Of a DNA stretch of 57,771 nt, positions 8,026 through 15,986 are shown piece by piece. The DNA is from Candidatus Woesearchaeota archaeon (GTDB lineage: Archaea; Nanobdellota; Nanobdellia; Woesearchaeales; JACJVW01). Where the stretch lies: assembly GCA_020637435.1 (NCBI GenBank), contig JACJVW010000004.1:1-57771 (forward strand), given 5' to 3'. The notes under the pieces were generated by a model. That model had not been told where the DNA came from. It was given only the letters and a program-made list of their open reading frames with translations, and ran no database searches. The position numbers and the translations under genes are program-made. The number at the start of each line of letters is the position of its first letter. Within the stretch, counting starts at the first letter, position 1.

Positions 8026-8812
8026 GATGGAGCACCTCATTCATGGAACCGGAGCGAAAACCCTTAAGGTCAAGTGTAATGTAGCGGAAGCCAAGGGCTC
8101 TAAACTTCTCATCAATGTCCAGGCGATTATCAAGTATGGTCTGAAAGTCTTCAGGATGCACTTCAATTCTTGCGATGCCTTTGTGATAGCGGACACGCAC
8201 CTGAGCGCAGCCCAACTCTTTGAGTAATTTTTCAGATTCCTCGACCATGGAAAGCTTGCCTAATGTTACATGTTCACCATAGGAGATTCTTGAAGAGAGA
8301 CACGGCTCGGCCGGCTTGTTCCAGTTGGACAGTCCCAGTTCTTTTGCTGTGGCTCGTACGTCTTCTTTTGTAAAGCCGGCAAGACTTAATGGTGATACGA
8401 TGTTTAGCTCTTTGACTGCCTGCAGGCCTGGCCTGTAGTCGCCATGGTCATCTTTGTTGGTACCATCAAAGACGACACGGCCATCTTTTTCTGCTATCTT
8501 GGTCAGTATGGAGTGAAGATTCTTTTTACAGTGATAGCACCTTGTCTTGTCGTTGACCACATACTCAGGGATAGCTAGTTCGCTGGTCTGTATGACTGAA
8601 TGATTAAATCCCTGTTTTTTGGCAAGATGGACTGCATGGTCAAGTTCAGCTTTGGTGAGAGACTCCGCATCAGCGGTTATAATATGCGCTTTTTCGCCAA
8701 GAACATCATTAGCAGCATAAGCGACGAGAGAACTGTCTACTCCACCGGAGAATGCGACGATGCACGAGTCATAGTCTGAGATGATTGCCTTGAGGGCGTC
8801 ATACTTGTCCAT
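8018..8812 (-). CDS. larE: Pyridinium-3,5-bisthiocarboxylic acid synthase LarE, three-cysteine type
   Basis: 264 residues. The PP-loop ATP pyrophosphatase motif SGGVDSS is at 22-28. Cys92 and Cys95 (RCYHCKK) plus Cys171 (KPAEPCLSSR) give the three-Cys pattern of LarE proteins that hold a [4Fe-4S] cluster and act catalytically. The L. plantarum type instead sacrifices one cysteine sulfur per turnover. First gene of the lar operon; a TATA box (RC ATTTTATAAA, 8835-8844) sits 23-32 nt before the start. The family and motif calls are secure. The cluster mechanism is inferred from known three-Cys homologues. Confidence 0.92.
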   Translation of the reverse strand: MDKYDALKAIISDYDSCIVAFSGGVDSSLVAYAANDVLGEKAHIITADAESLTKAELDHAVHLAKKQGFNHSVIQTSELAIPEYVVNDKTRCYHCKKNLHSILTKIAEKDGRVVFDGTNKDDHGDYRPGLQAVKELNIVSPLSLAGFTKEDVRATAKELGLSNWNKPAEPCLSSRISYGEHVTLGKLSMVEESEKLLKELGCAQVRVRYHKGIARIEVHPEDFQTILDNRLDIDEKFRALGFRYITLDLKGFRSGSMNEVLHHA

Positions 8813-8899
8813 ATAGTCTGCAAGTCCGGGGCCGTTTATAAAATTTGAGAATGGTCGTTACACCTAAAGAGAACTTCAAAAAAGCGTTTTCGTAAGATT

Positions 8900-9067
8900 C
8901 TACTTCTTTTTCTTAGGCGCGTTGGTTACCTGTTCATCTACCCATTTCTGTGTGAGCCAGAAGATGACTGAGAAGATGAAACTGGCCAGAATGAAAAGAC
9001 AGACCGAAATGATGGTCATTCCAATGCTCCAGGAGTACGCTGCTCCGCAGGTCATACCGAATCCCAT
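8900..9067 (-). CDS. Small single-span membrane protein (55 aa)
   Basis: A short minus-strand frame: MGFGMTCGAAYSWSIGM, then a ~24-residue hydrophobic helix ending FWLTQKW, and a charged tail ending PKKKK. A well-placed TATA box (RC CTTTATAAA, 9090-9098) lies about 23-31 nt upstream, which supports real expression. It sits between larE and the divergent ion channel gene. No family recognised. The basic tail predicts the C-terminus is cytoplasmic. Confidence 0.6.
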   Translation of the reverse strand: MGFGMTCGAAYSWSIGMTIISVCLFILASFIFSVIFWLTQKWVDEQVTNAPKKKK

Positions 9068-9193
9068 ATGAACCTATTTGTATTCAAGGTTTATAAAGCT
9101 TATTACTGAATACAAGGGGTGCGTTGAGACATTTGCTATTTACGTACATAAGCCTTATAAAATGAAATCTGTCCGATACTAGCTGAGAATTAT

Positions 9194-9997
9194 ATGAGGC
9201 AGAGGATAAAGCACATCATCGAAAGTAAGGTATTCACCTATACAATAATTCTACTTATTGTGGCCAACGCTATAGTACTCGGTCTTGAGACCACAGCGAC
9301 GGGCTCCCTATATGATATGCTACACTTGTTCGATAAGATTTTTCTGACCATATTTGTCATGGAGATCCTGCTTAAGCTCTATGCATACCGTCTTTCCTTC
9401 TTCCAGAAGGGCTGGAACATATTTGACTTTGTCATTGTAAGTATAAGTCTATTGCCTATGAATGAGTCACTGAATATCCTTAAGGCTCTGAGAATATTAA
9501 GAGTACTACGACTCATCTCACAGATACCTGCATTGCGCAGAGTGGTCGATGGTTTTTTTCATGCTATGCATGGCCTGTCTGCTGTGTTCATGCTCTTGAT
9601 GATAATATTCTACATCTCAGCTGTCATGGCAGTCAATCTTTTTGGTGAACAGTTCCCGCAGTGGTTTGGTTCAGTAGGGGCTGCAATGTACTCGTTATTT
9701 CAGATTATGACGCTGGAAAGCTGGTCCATGGGTATAGTAAGACCTGTTATGGAGGTATATCCTCATGCGTGGATGTTCTTTGTGCCGTTTATACTTATCA
9801 CTACATTCTCTGTGCTCAATCTTCTCATCGGAATTGTAGTCAATAGCATGCAGGTCGTGCAGGAGAAGGAGACGAACGAACTCAATAAGCACCTCAACAC
9901 TCAGGATATGAAGACAGAACATATTGAAAGCAAGCTAGCGCGTATGGAACAACTAATTGATGAAATGCGCGCAGACTTGCAGAAAAAGCATCCTTGA
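9194..9997 (+). CDS. Single-domain voltage-gated sodium channel (NaChBac/NavAb type)
   Basis: 267 residues with the six-helix plan of prokaryotic Nav channels. S1 is at about 14-31, S2 about 46-65, S3 about 75-87. S4 about 94-118 has arginines every third residue (Arg100, 103, 106). S5 is about 127-148. The pore loop carries TLESWSM at 173-179, identical to the NavAb filter signature and close to NaChBac TLESWAS. S6 is about 194-220 and the C-terminus (225-265) is a likely coiled coil for tetramer assembly. The filter predicts Na+ selectivity. TATA box CTTATAAAAT at 9154-9163. Such channels are mainly known from bacteria; archaeal cases are less discussed. Confidence 0.92.
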   Translation: MRQRIKHIIESKVFTYTIILLIVANAIVLGLETTATGSLYDMLHLFDKIFLTIFVMEILLKLYAYRLSFFQKGWNIFDFVIVSISLLPMNESLNILKALRILRVLRLISQIPALRRVVDGFFHAMHGLSAVFMLLMIIFYISAVMAVNLFGEQFPQWFGSVGAAMYSLFQIMTLESWSMGIVRPVMEVYPHAWMFFVPFILITTFSVLNLLIGIVVNSMQVVQEKETNELNKHLNTQDMKTEHIESKLARMEQLIDEMRADLQKKHP

Positions 9998-10050
9998 TGC
10001 AGAACCCCATAACCTACTGTTTTTATAGACAATTTCATTCGCGTTTATCT

Positions 10051-10989
10051 ATGAAATATGACGTTGTATCCCTTGGAGGGATTTATCTTGATATCAATTG
10101 TACAGATTTTCCTTTTGGTGAGGGTCTACTTCCTGAAACTGAGACTGTAGGCAATAAGTATCAAATGCTGCCAGGTGGTTCAGCCCTTAACTTTTCTCGG
10201 TCACTTCTCCACCTTGGTGCTCAACCAGCATTCATTGGCAAGAAGGGTAATGACTACACAGGAGAGCTACTAGAAAGAATGCTTGAACTGGAATCTATTT
10301 CATCTTTACTCATCACTTCACATGAAGTCCAGACAAATATTGGATTTAACATGATAAATGAAGGTAAGACGCTTATGACGGTACTCGGAAGTGCAAATCA
10401 GAGTCTTGATGCAGATGATGTCCAGAGTAAATTGGAAGAAGCACTACCAGATGCAAAGTATCTCTATCTTGGTTCAGCATTCAAGATGAAGTCACTCATA
10501 CCCTATTATCAAGACTTCGTTGACCTCGCGATTCACCATAATGTACCAGTGGTGTTAGATCATGGCAGAATAACTAATGATATTCATCGGAAAGACCGCG
10601 TAGCCATGCGTGCTCTCATCAAGGATGTAGATATTTACATGCCAAGCAATGATGAGTTCCTTGATTTATTTGATGCTGTATCCCTGGATAGGGCTGCAGA
10701 AAGCGCTTCAACGCTTAGTGATGTTCGTATTGTCGTGAAGCGCGGAAGTGACGGAGCTACAGGGTATGATGGAAGAAAGCATCACATCCCTGCTTACAAT
10801 GTGGAACCTAAGTATCTAGTTGGAGCCGGCGATAGTTTTAATGCCGGATTTATCAGAGGTCAATTACAAGGACTGGGTTTTGCAGACTCGATAGAATACG
10901 GGTGCGCAAGTGCAGCGCTAAAGATAACCATGCCTGGACTTCCAAATAGTAATTCTGTAGAGGAATTCATTGCATACATCAAGAATTAA
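10051..10989 (+). CDS. PfkB-family sugar/nucleoside kinase
   Basis: 312 residues from ATG 10051, selected because a TATA-like box (TTTTTATA, about 10019-10026) lies 25-32 nt upstream; the longer frame beginning in the channel's stop would place the box inside the gene. Ribokinase-fold features: N-terminal substrate signature PGGSALNFSRSLLHLG near 47-62, and the catalytic GAGDSFNAGFI with the base Asp near 263. PfkB enzymes transfer phosphate from ATP to sugars or nucleosides; the substrate cannot be told from sequence. It follows the channel directly but seems to have its own promoter. Confidence 0.85.
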   Translation: MKYDVVSLGGIYLDINCTDFPFGEGLLPETETVGNKYQMLPGGSALNFSRSLLHLGAQPAFIGKKGNDYTGELLERMLELESISSLLITSHEVQTNIGFNMINEGKTLMTVLGSANQSLDADDVQSKLEEALPDAKYLYLGSAFKMKSLIPYYQDFVDLAIHHNVPVVLDHGRITNDIHRKDRVAMRALIKDVDIYMPSNDEFLDLFDAVSLDRAAESASTLSDVRIVVKRGSDGATGYDGRKHHIPAYNVEPKYLVGAGDSFNAGFIRGQLQGLGFADSIEYGCASAALKITMPGLPNSNSVEEFIAYIKN

Positions 10990-11018
10990 GCATAATTGTA
11001 CTGCTGTCTCCAAGGAGT

Positions 11019-12728
11019 TTAGTGTTTAGGGTGTTCATGGCCCATCTGCTTTTTCTCTTTTATGTGCTCAATATGTTCGACTTTCTCCTTGAGAAATTTC
11101 TTCATGTTTAATCCATGGTTCTCGATCATGGTGCTAAAATGCCTGCCGCCAAGGAAGTGGGGCATAATGACATAGGAAGCGCCTTCCTCATATAGTCGGA
11201 TAGCTTCATCAATCTGATGGGAAACCACCGCAAGAATTGATTTTTCGTTTACTGCGCGCAGTTTCGCAGCGATCAGCAGGTTTGTATCTACATTTGGAAT
11301 TGTTGAGACGACCATCTTAGCTTCTTCAAGGTCTAGCTTGTCGAGCAGTTCAGAATCATTAGCGTCTCCGTACACGCAGGGTATGCCTTCTGCCTTGAGC
11401 TGTTCGATAACGTCCGGGTCGTATTCAACTATGAGGAATTTTTTCTTAATTTTCTTCATGGACTGCAGAACGTCAAATCCGATGCGGTTGTAGCCAAAGA
11501 GTATGATATCGTGCTTTTTGAGTTGACCTGCGTGCACCTCATCCACTTTTTCACCTTTCTTTTCGAAGATGGAGAGATAGGGCGCAAGGAAGCTGTAGAC
11601 TCTATCAGCGTAGAGGATGAGATATGTTGAACCTGCAAATGTAATCAAGCCTACAGCTGTGACGATGGAGAGCACTTCTTGTGAGACATGACCGGCGACT
11701 ACACCCGCAGAGATGAGTATGAAGGAAAATTCACTGATTTGTGCTACGGTTAAACCGGAGAAGAAACCGTTTCGTTTGGTATAGCCCATGATTCCCATCA
11801 GGGTCATAACGATGATTGGGTTTCCGATAAGCACGAACAAAGATAGTGCGATGATTAACCAGATACTATCCAGGATGTTGCTGAAGACCATCTGGGAGCC
11901 GAGCATGATGAAGAATAATACGAGGAAGAAGTCCCGAAGCGGCTTCATCTTTGAGCTTATCTCTATGTGATACGGAGACATGGATAATGCCATGCCCGCA
12001 AGCAATGCACCTGCTTCAATAGAGAAGTTAAGTTGGTGGAAGAGAGAAGCGATGGAGAAGCACCAGGTGATGGAGAAGAGCAGCAGGAACTCCTGCGATT
12101 TCGCAATAAGCTTCATGACAGGAGGCAGGATATACTTTGCCAGTACTAACAGGATGACCACTCCTGCAGTGCCTTTGACTATAGTTTGCAGAGCAATAGA
12201 GGTGAGTTCCATTTCGCTGCTGAGCGATGAGATGACGAGTAGTGTGAATATGGCAATAAAATCCTGAACGATGAGAAATCCAATTGAAATTCGTCCGTAC
12301 ATAGACTCCAGGTCCTTTCTGTCAGAGAGCAGCTTCATGATGATGATAGTACTGCTAAACGCAAGAGCGATAGCCAGGTAGACCGAGGTCAGTACATCAA
12401 AACCAAGTGCGCGGGCAATGAGATACCCTATTCCGGAAGTAAATACTACCTGTCCAATACCGGTGAAGAGAGAGACTTTGCCGACATCTTTGATGACCTG
12501 AGGATTCATGTTAAGGCCGACAAAGAAGAGCAGCATCGCAACGCCGATATGAGAGAAGGCTCCCAGGGTGTCTGCTGAATCAATGACGTCAAAGAGGAGC
12601 GGACCTGCAAGAATTCCACTAACTATGTATCCTATCACTGCGGGTTGCTTTAGTGCTCTGACTATCCCTGTAGTAATCACGGTAATTATCAGGATAAGAG
12701 TAAGCTCGATGAATACATCAGGATTCAT
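11019..12728 (-). CDS. CPA2-family cation/proton antiporter with RCK domain (Kef type)
   Basis: 569 residues. About 12 hydrophobic helices cover residues 5-385 (Na+/H+ exchanger domain; GYIVSGILAGPLLFDVI, LFFVGLNM and LLAGMALSMSP are typical Kef motifs). A cytoplasmic RCK/TrkA-N Rossmann domain follows from about 410 (IILFGYNRIGFDVL; VYGDANDSELLDKL). The nucleotide loop is GYNRIG rather than GxGxxG. The C-terminus is His/Lys-rich (MGHEHPKH). It probably exports K+ or Na+ in exchange for protons under nucleotide control. TATA box RC TTTTATAAAG at 12751-12760. Confidence 0.9.
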   Translation of the reverse strand: MNPDVFIELTLILIITVITTGIVRALKQPAVIGYIVSGILAGPLLFDVIDSADTLGAFSHIGVAMLLFFVGLNMNPQVIKDVGKVSLFTGIGQVVFTSGIGYLIARALGFDVLTSVYLAIALAFSSTIIIMKLLSDRKDLESMYGRISIGFLIVQDFIAIFTLLVISSLSSEMELTSIALQTIVKGTAGVVILLVLAKYILPPVMKLIAKSQEFLLLFSITWCFSIASLFHQLNFSIEAGALLAGMALSMSPYHIEISSKMKPLRDFFLVLFFIMLGSQMVFSNILDSIWLIIALSLFVLIGNPIIVMTLMGIMGYTKRNGFFSGLTVAQISEFSFILISAGVVAGHVSQEVLSIVTAVGLITFAGSTYLILYADRVYSFLAPYLSIFEKKGEKVDEVHAGQLKKHDIILFGYNRIGFDVLQSMKKIKKKFLIVEYDPDVIEQLKAEGIPCVYGDANDSELLDKLDLEEAKMVVSTIPNVDTNLLIAAKLRAVNEKSILAVVSHQIDEAIRLYEEGASYVIMPHFLGGRHFSTMIENHGLNMKKFLKEKVEHIEHIKEKKQMGHEHPKH

Positions 12729-12809
12729 AGATAGAGCCTCTGTAAAGCGACTTTATAAAACTAGTGCATCAGATATATTTATAAAGGGGCCTAGTTTCCC
12801 CAGCATTAC
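12729..12809. promoter_or_regulatory. Divergent promoters for antiporter and eL41
   Basis: Two opposed TATA boxes: 12751-12760 for the minus-strand antiporter and ATTTATAAAG at 12777-12786 for the plus-strand gene at 12810. Both have standard 23-33 nt spacing to their ATG. Confidence 0.65.
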
Positions 12810-12911
12810 ATGAAAAGAAGTTCCCGACGTTGGAAAAAGAAAGGTCAGATGCGCTGGAAGTGGCAACGAAAGCGTATGAAGAAAGAAAAACGAAGACGAA
12901 CCAGAAAATAG
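12810..12911 (+). CDS. rpl41e: Ribosomal protein eL41 (very short, basic)
   Basis: A 33-residue frame composed mostly of Lys/Arg/Trp. The segment MRWKWQRKRMKKEKRRRTRK (residues 14-33) matches the single basic helix of eL41, normally about 25 residues. A strong TATA box 24-33 nt upstream supports expression. Either the ATG at 12810 or the internal ATG at residue 14 could be used; the promoter position favours 12810, family length favours the internal start. eL41 lies at the subunit interface of archaeal/eukaryotic ribosomes. It is easily missed in automatic annotation. Confidence 0.75.
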   Translation: MKRSSRRWKKKGQMRWKWQRKRMKKEKRRRTRK

Positions 12912-12949
12912 CGAAAGCTTTATATTGAATTTTCTTCAGTATCGGTTCT

Positions 12950-13426
12950 ATGCTTCGAGATGTTATGACTGTCGACGTCGTCCATTTCTCACAGGATGCC
13001 AAGCTTTCAGAAGTAGTCAAAACTATGTCTGAACGCAATATAGGCACCGCGGTAATAACCGAAGGTGAAAGACCAATAGGCATCATTACCGAGCGGGATA
13101 TCATAAAGAAAGTGGTTACCAAGGGCCGCGGTCTAGAAGGTCTGATAGCCGCTGATGTGATGACTTCCCCTATTGTTACAATTACTCCTGAAGTAGATTT
13201 TGAGAATGCTTTGCTTATCATGACGTCAAACCATATTAAATCGCTTGTGGTTGTCGAGGATGATGAGTTAAGCGGGATTATCACCACAACTGATATTCTG
13301 CGCAGAACCAAGGAGATTGCAGAAAACAACCGTAAACTGACCAGGTACCAGACGATACAGGGCTACCTCTTCTTTCTTGGCATTGTGGCCATATTCCTGA
13401 TATTCGTGTTCAAGTACCTCTTGTAA
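12950..13426 (+). CDS. Membrane-anchored tandem CBS-domain protein
   Basis: 158 residues: two CBS domains (about 1-60 and 66-125, with VMTxxVVxFS and DVMTSPIVTITPE starts and GIITERDII / GIITTTDIL ends), then a helix and one C-terminal membrane span (about 138-157). CBS pairs bind adenosyl ligands (AMP, ATP, SAM) or act as ionic-strength sensors. The anchor could place this sensor near membrane transporters such as the Kef-type antiporter upstream, which is inference. TATA-like CTTTATATTG at about 12917-12926. Confidence 0.85.
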   Translation: MLRDVMTVDVVHFSQDAKLSEVVKTMSERNIGTAVITEGERPIGIITERDIIKKVVTKGRGLEGLIAADVMTSPIVTITPEVDFENALLIMTSNHIKSLVVVEDDELSGIITTTDILRRTKEIAENNRKLTRYQTIQGYLFFLGIVAIFLIFVFKYLL

Positions 13427-13440
13427 AAGAGACAAAAATA

Positions 13441-13617
13441 TTACTTTCTACCGATGAAGTAGTAGACTATGGCTGTTAAGATGCTGAAGAATACAGCCAG
13501 TACAGTCCATACGACTTTCATGACGGTGCTTAGCCCTTTGTTCTTCACCCAAACATCATAGATAACCCATATTGCGCATGCAAGGCCGATGAGGCCGATT
13601 ATACTTTGTCCTAACAT
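13441..13617 (-). CDS. Small two-span membrane protein (58 aa)
   Basis: A minus-strand frame with a GGGGGT Shine-Dalgarno about 8 nt before its ATG and a TATA box (RC ATATATAAA, about 13655-13664). Residues 3-21 and 33-55 are hydrophobic, separated by a polar loop DVWVKNKGLS. The layout resembles the small PLDc_N-type membrane proteins common in archaea, but that match is by eye. Function unknown. Confidence 0.65.
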   Translation of the reverse strand: MLGQSIIGLIGLACAIWVIYDVWVKNKGLSTVMKVVWTVLAVFFSILTAIVYYFIGRK

Positions 13618-13729
13618 ATTTCTTACCCCCTATTTTAGTGTAGAATAGTTGTTTTCATTTATATATTTTGTAGGAGATTTTTATAAACGCACAAAAAGTT
13701 TTTAACGGCGCAGCTTTTGGTGTTTTAGT

Positions 13730-14284
13730 ATGATAATAGGTATTACAGGTACGCTTGCGGCAGGGAAGACGACTGCTGTTGAATTCTTGGAAACACATGG
13801 CTTTGCTCACTATAGCGTTCGGGCGTATCTGAGGAAGATACTTGAGGAACGTGGTGATGAGCTAAATAGGACTAATTACGTTAACCTTGCCAACTCGCTT
13901 CGCCAGGAGCATGGGCCGAGCTTCATTATTGAGGAATTGTATAAAGAGGCAGAGTCCAAGGGTGGTCATGCCATCATTGAGAGCATCAGGACTATCGGTG
14001 AAGTAAGGTCGCTGCAGGACAAGGGAGATTTTGTGTTGCTCGGCGTAAACGCAGACCCAGAGGTTCGCTATAAGCGAGCCACAACGCGAGGCAGTGAGAC
14101 TGATAGGATAAGCTATGAGCAGTTCCTCGCCGATGAAGCGAGGGAGATGACGAGCACAGAAGAGCATAAGCAGAATGTAGGAGCATGCCTGCAAATGGCA
14201 GATTATCTTATAGACAATTCTGGAAGCCTTGAGGAGTATAGGGATAACCTGAAAAAATTATTTGTTGAGCTGGATAAGGCTTAA
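13730..14284 (+). CDS. P-loop (deoxy)nucleotide/dephospho-CoA-kinase-like protein
   Basis: 184 residues. Walker A is GTLAAGKTT (7-15) right at the N-terminus. An LID-like Arg-rich region (VRYKRATTRGSETDRISYEQF) follows near 110-130, then a C-terminal helix ending in NSGSLEEYRDNL as in NMP-kinase and dephospho-CoA kinase relatives. dCMP deaminase is encoded 1.2 kb away and ThyX later in the window, so a nucleotide-monophosphate substrate is attractive. Sequence alone does not separate this from dephospho-CoA kinase. The next gene starts 20 nt after its stop. Confidence 0.7.
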   Translation: MIIGITGTLAAGKTTAVEFLETHGFAHYSVRAYLRKILEERGDELNRTNYVNLANSLRQEHGPSFIIEELYKEAESKGGHAIIESIRTIGEVRSLQDKGDFVLLGVNADPEVRYKRATTRGSETDRISYEQFLADEAREMTSTEEHKQNVGACLQMADYLIDNSGSLEEYRDNLKKLFVELDKA

Positions 14285-14303
14285 AAGAGTTCATGAATTC
14301 TTC

Positions 14304-14954
14304 ATGGTCATGATTGAGATATCAGACAGGCCGAATGGGAAACGAGTTGATTTCTACAGATGCTATGCATCTACACAGAGCCGTTCGCTTGAGCAGTTTC
14401 TAGGAAGAAAAGGAAATCCACCCCTTGCGCACAATTCAGCCATCTCAGTCAATGTGTACTATGACCGCCTGTATGCGTCACCCGCAAAAAGAGCTATCCA
14501 AACCTCGCGAACACTCTCACGCAAGAGGATTCATAAGCGCGACGAACTTCTAGAGTTTGATTTTGGACATGTGGACAGACTTGACTATGCTTTGCTGTGC
14601 AGAAAATATCCAGAGAAGATAGAAGCCTGGGATGAAGGACGTGATGTAGCATTTCCGGGAGGTGAACGTTTCTCACAACTCTATAAAAGGCAGGATGATT
14701 TCTTTCAAATGCTTCTGGAAGATGATTTTAAACAAGCCGCGGTTGTGACGCATCATATGTGGCTTAAGGGACTGCTGAGCCGTGCTTATGTTTCAGATAA
14801 GCTGGATATGATACAGGAAGTTCTTCCACGCGGAAAAGTTTTGACTGCCTACGTGTCCTTTGGGAAGGTGCTTATGCCTTCCACTTTATCGAGCATCCCA
14901 TACTTGGAACAAACCAGTCCACTATCTCCTGACCCGCAAGCATCTTATCGATAG
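14304..14954 (+). CDS. Histidine-phosphatase superfamily protein with altered RHG motif
   Basis: 216 residues from the ATG at 14304 (14310 is also possible). Several superfamily landmarks are present: ASPAKRAIQTS, LLEFDFGHVDRL, FPGGERFSQLYKR and AAVVTHHMWLKG with the second catalytic-type His. The phospho-acceptor motif RHG is RCY at residues 19-21, so the nucleophilic His is replaced by Cys. The protein may be a non-catalytic binder or use another mechanism. Its last 83 nt overlap the convergent redoxin gene, so its extreme C-terminus may be poorly constrained. It follows the P-loop kinase closely, perhaps in an operon. Confidence 0.7.
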   Translation: MVMIEISDRPNGKRVDFYRCYASTQSRSLEQFLGRKGNPPLAHNSAISVNVYYDRLYASPAKRAIQTSRTLSRKRIHKRDELLEFDFGHVDRLDYALLCRKYPEKIEAWDEGRDVAFPGGERFSQLYKRQDDFFQMLLEDDFKQAAVVTHHMWLKGLLSRAYVSDKLDMIQEVLPRGKVLTAYVSFGKVLMPSTLSSIPYLEQTSPLSPDPQASYR

Positions 14955-15417
14955 CTTCACGCAGGTTATGCTTTGACGGAGTTGCATCCGGGCTCATAGC
15001 ATCATTGAATCTGCCATGGTAGGCAAGCTTGTGGTCTTGGTCAAAGAGGAATGGGTCTGGTGTGCAGACTGCGCCGTATGCTTTTGCAATTTCCTGTGTC
15101 TCGTCGAAGAGGTAGTACTTGTATCCTTTCTCCTGCGCGAGCTTTTGCATATTTTCGAAAGAATCATCAGGATAGTCAGTTGGGTCATTACTGCTGATAC
15201 AGATGATGGCAACTTTACCTTCGTAGTCTTTTTGGAGCTGTGCTATCTCATCCATCTTGGGGATGACATACGGACAATGGTTGCAGATGAAGATAAGAGC
15301 GAATGGCTTGCCGTTAAACATCTCTTTGGTTACTATGCTGTTGTCCACGTTGATTAGGGAGAAGTCTGGAGCAGGATCGCCCTTGTTCATCTGTTCATCT
15401 GATTTAAGAAGTACCAT
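14872..15417 (-). CDS. Thioredoxin-fold redoxin (AhpC/TSA-like, CxxC)
   Basis: 181 residues from the ATG at 15417, chosen because GAGGTG precedes it by about 10 nt. Early segment GDPAPDFSLINVDN is typical of the redoxin superfamily; the CxxC centre is Cys45-Cys48 (FICNHCPYV). The C-terminal PSMGCSIKWK motif is diagnostic of the widespread thioredoxin-family protein usually annotated as a thiol-disulfide isomerase or redoxin. Probably a cytoplasmic thiol-disulfide or peroxide-handling enzyme. It overlaps convergently with the upstream phosphatase relative by 83 nt. Confidence 0.87.
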   Translation of the reverse strand: MVLLKSDEQMNKGDPAPDFSLINVDNSIVTKEMFNGKPFALIFICNHCPYVIPKMDEIAQLQKDYEGKVAIICISSNDPTDYPDDSFENMQKLAQEKGYKYYLFDETQEIAKAYGAVCTPDPFLFDQDHKLAYHGRFNDAMSPDATPSKHNLREAIDKMLAGQEIVDWFVPSMGCSIKWKA

Positions 15418-15440
15418 GGTTTCGTCACCTCTGCTGAAGA

Positions 15441-15460
15441 CTAAAGTATAAATATAAAAC
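15441..15460. promoter_or_regulatory. Shared bidirectional TATA element
   Basis: AGTATAAATATAAA at 15445-15458 is about 19-32 nt before the dCMP deaminase start. On the other strand it reads TTTATATTTATACT, about 28-41 nt before the redoxin start. One AT-rich element seems to serve both divergent genes. Confidence 0.6.
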
Positions 15461-15476
15461 ACTATCGCTCTACACT

Positions 15477-15986
15477 ATGGCTACCAGAGAGATAAAGACC
15501 AGACCGCATAAGCGGCCTTCCTGGGATGAATATTTCTTGCTTATCATGCAACAGGTCGGCACCCGAGGTACATGCGACCGAGGAAGAAGCGGATGCGTCG
15601 TCGTCAAAGACAACCGGATACTTGTAACAGGTTATGTAGGAAGTCCTATCGGTATCGCGCATTGCGATGATATAGGGCATGAGTTTAAAGCGACTATCCA
15701 TGAGGATGGACGAAGGAGCATGCATTGCGTTCGTACGACTCATGCCGAACAGAACGCCATCTGCCAAGCTGCACGCATCGGCGTGGCGCTGGAAGGGGCT
15801 ACGCTCTACTGCAAGATGACACCCTGCTATGTCTGCGCTAAAATGATCATCAACTGTGGCATCAGGAGAGTTGTTGCATTGCAGGACTACCATGCCTCGG
15901 AAGAGACAAAGAGAGTATTTGCTGAAACTGGCGTCTCACTGACTATTATCAACAAAGAAGTAGAAAAATACGATAAGACAAAATAA
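15477..15986 (+). CDS. dCMP deaminase
   Basis: 169 residues. Zinc-site motifs are clear: His89-Ala-Glu91 in THAEQNAI and Cys117-x-x-Cys120 in TPCYVC. N-terminal RPSWDEYFLLIM is typical of deoxycytidylate deaminases (ComEB/Dcd-like). It converts dCMP to dUMP, the substrate for ThyX, which is encoded at 48259-49992. The N-terminal RGTCDRGRSGCVVV carries the extra cysteines often found in this branch. Confidence 0.93.
   Translation: MATREIKTRPHKRPSWDEYFLLIMQQVGTRGTCDRGRSGCVVVKDNRILVTGYVGSPIGIAHCDDIGHEFKATIHEDGRRSMHCVRTTHAEQNAICQAARIGVALEGATLYCKMTPCYVCAKMIINCGIRRVVALQDYHASEETKRVFAETGVSLTIINKEVEKYDKTK

Noticed and set aside
12950..13426. CBS protein as part of a chloride channel or IMP dehydrogenase
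   Set aside because: No such catalytic or channel domain is attached; only two CBS units and one membrane span are present.
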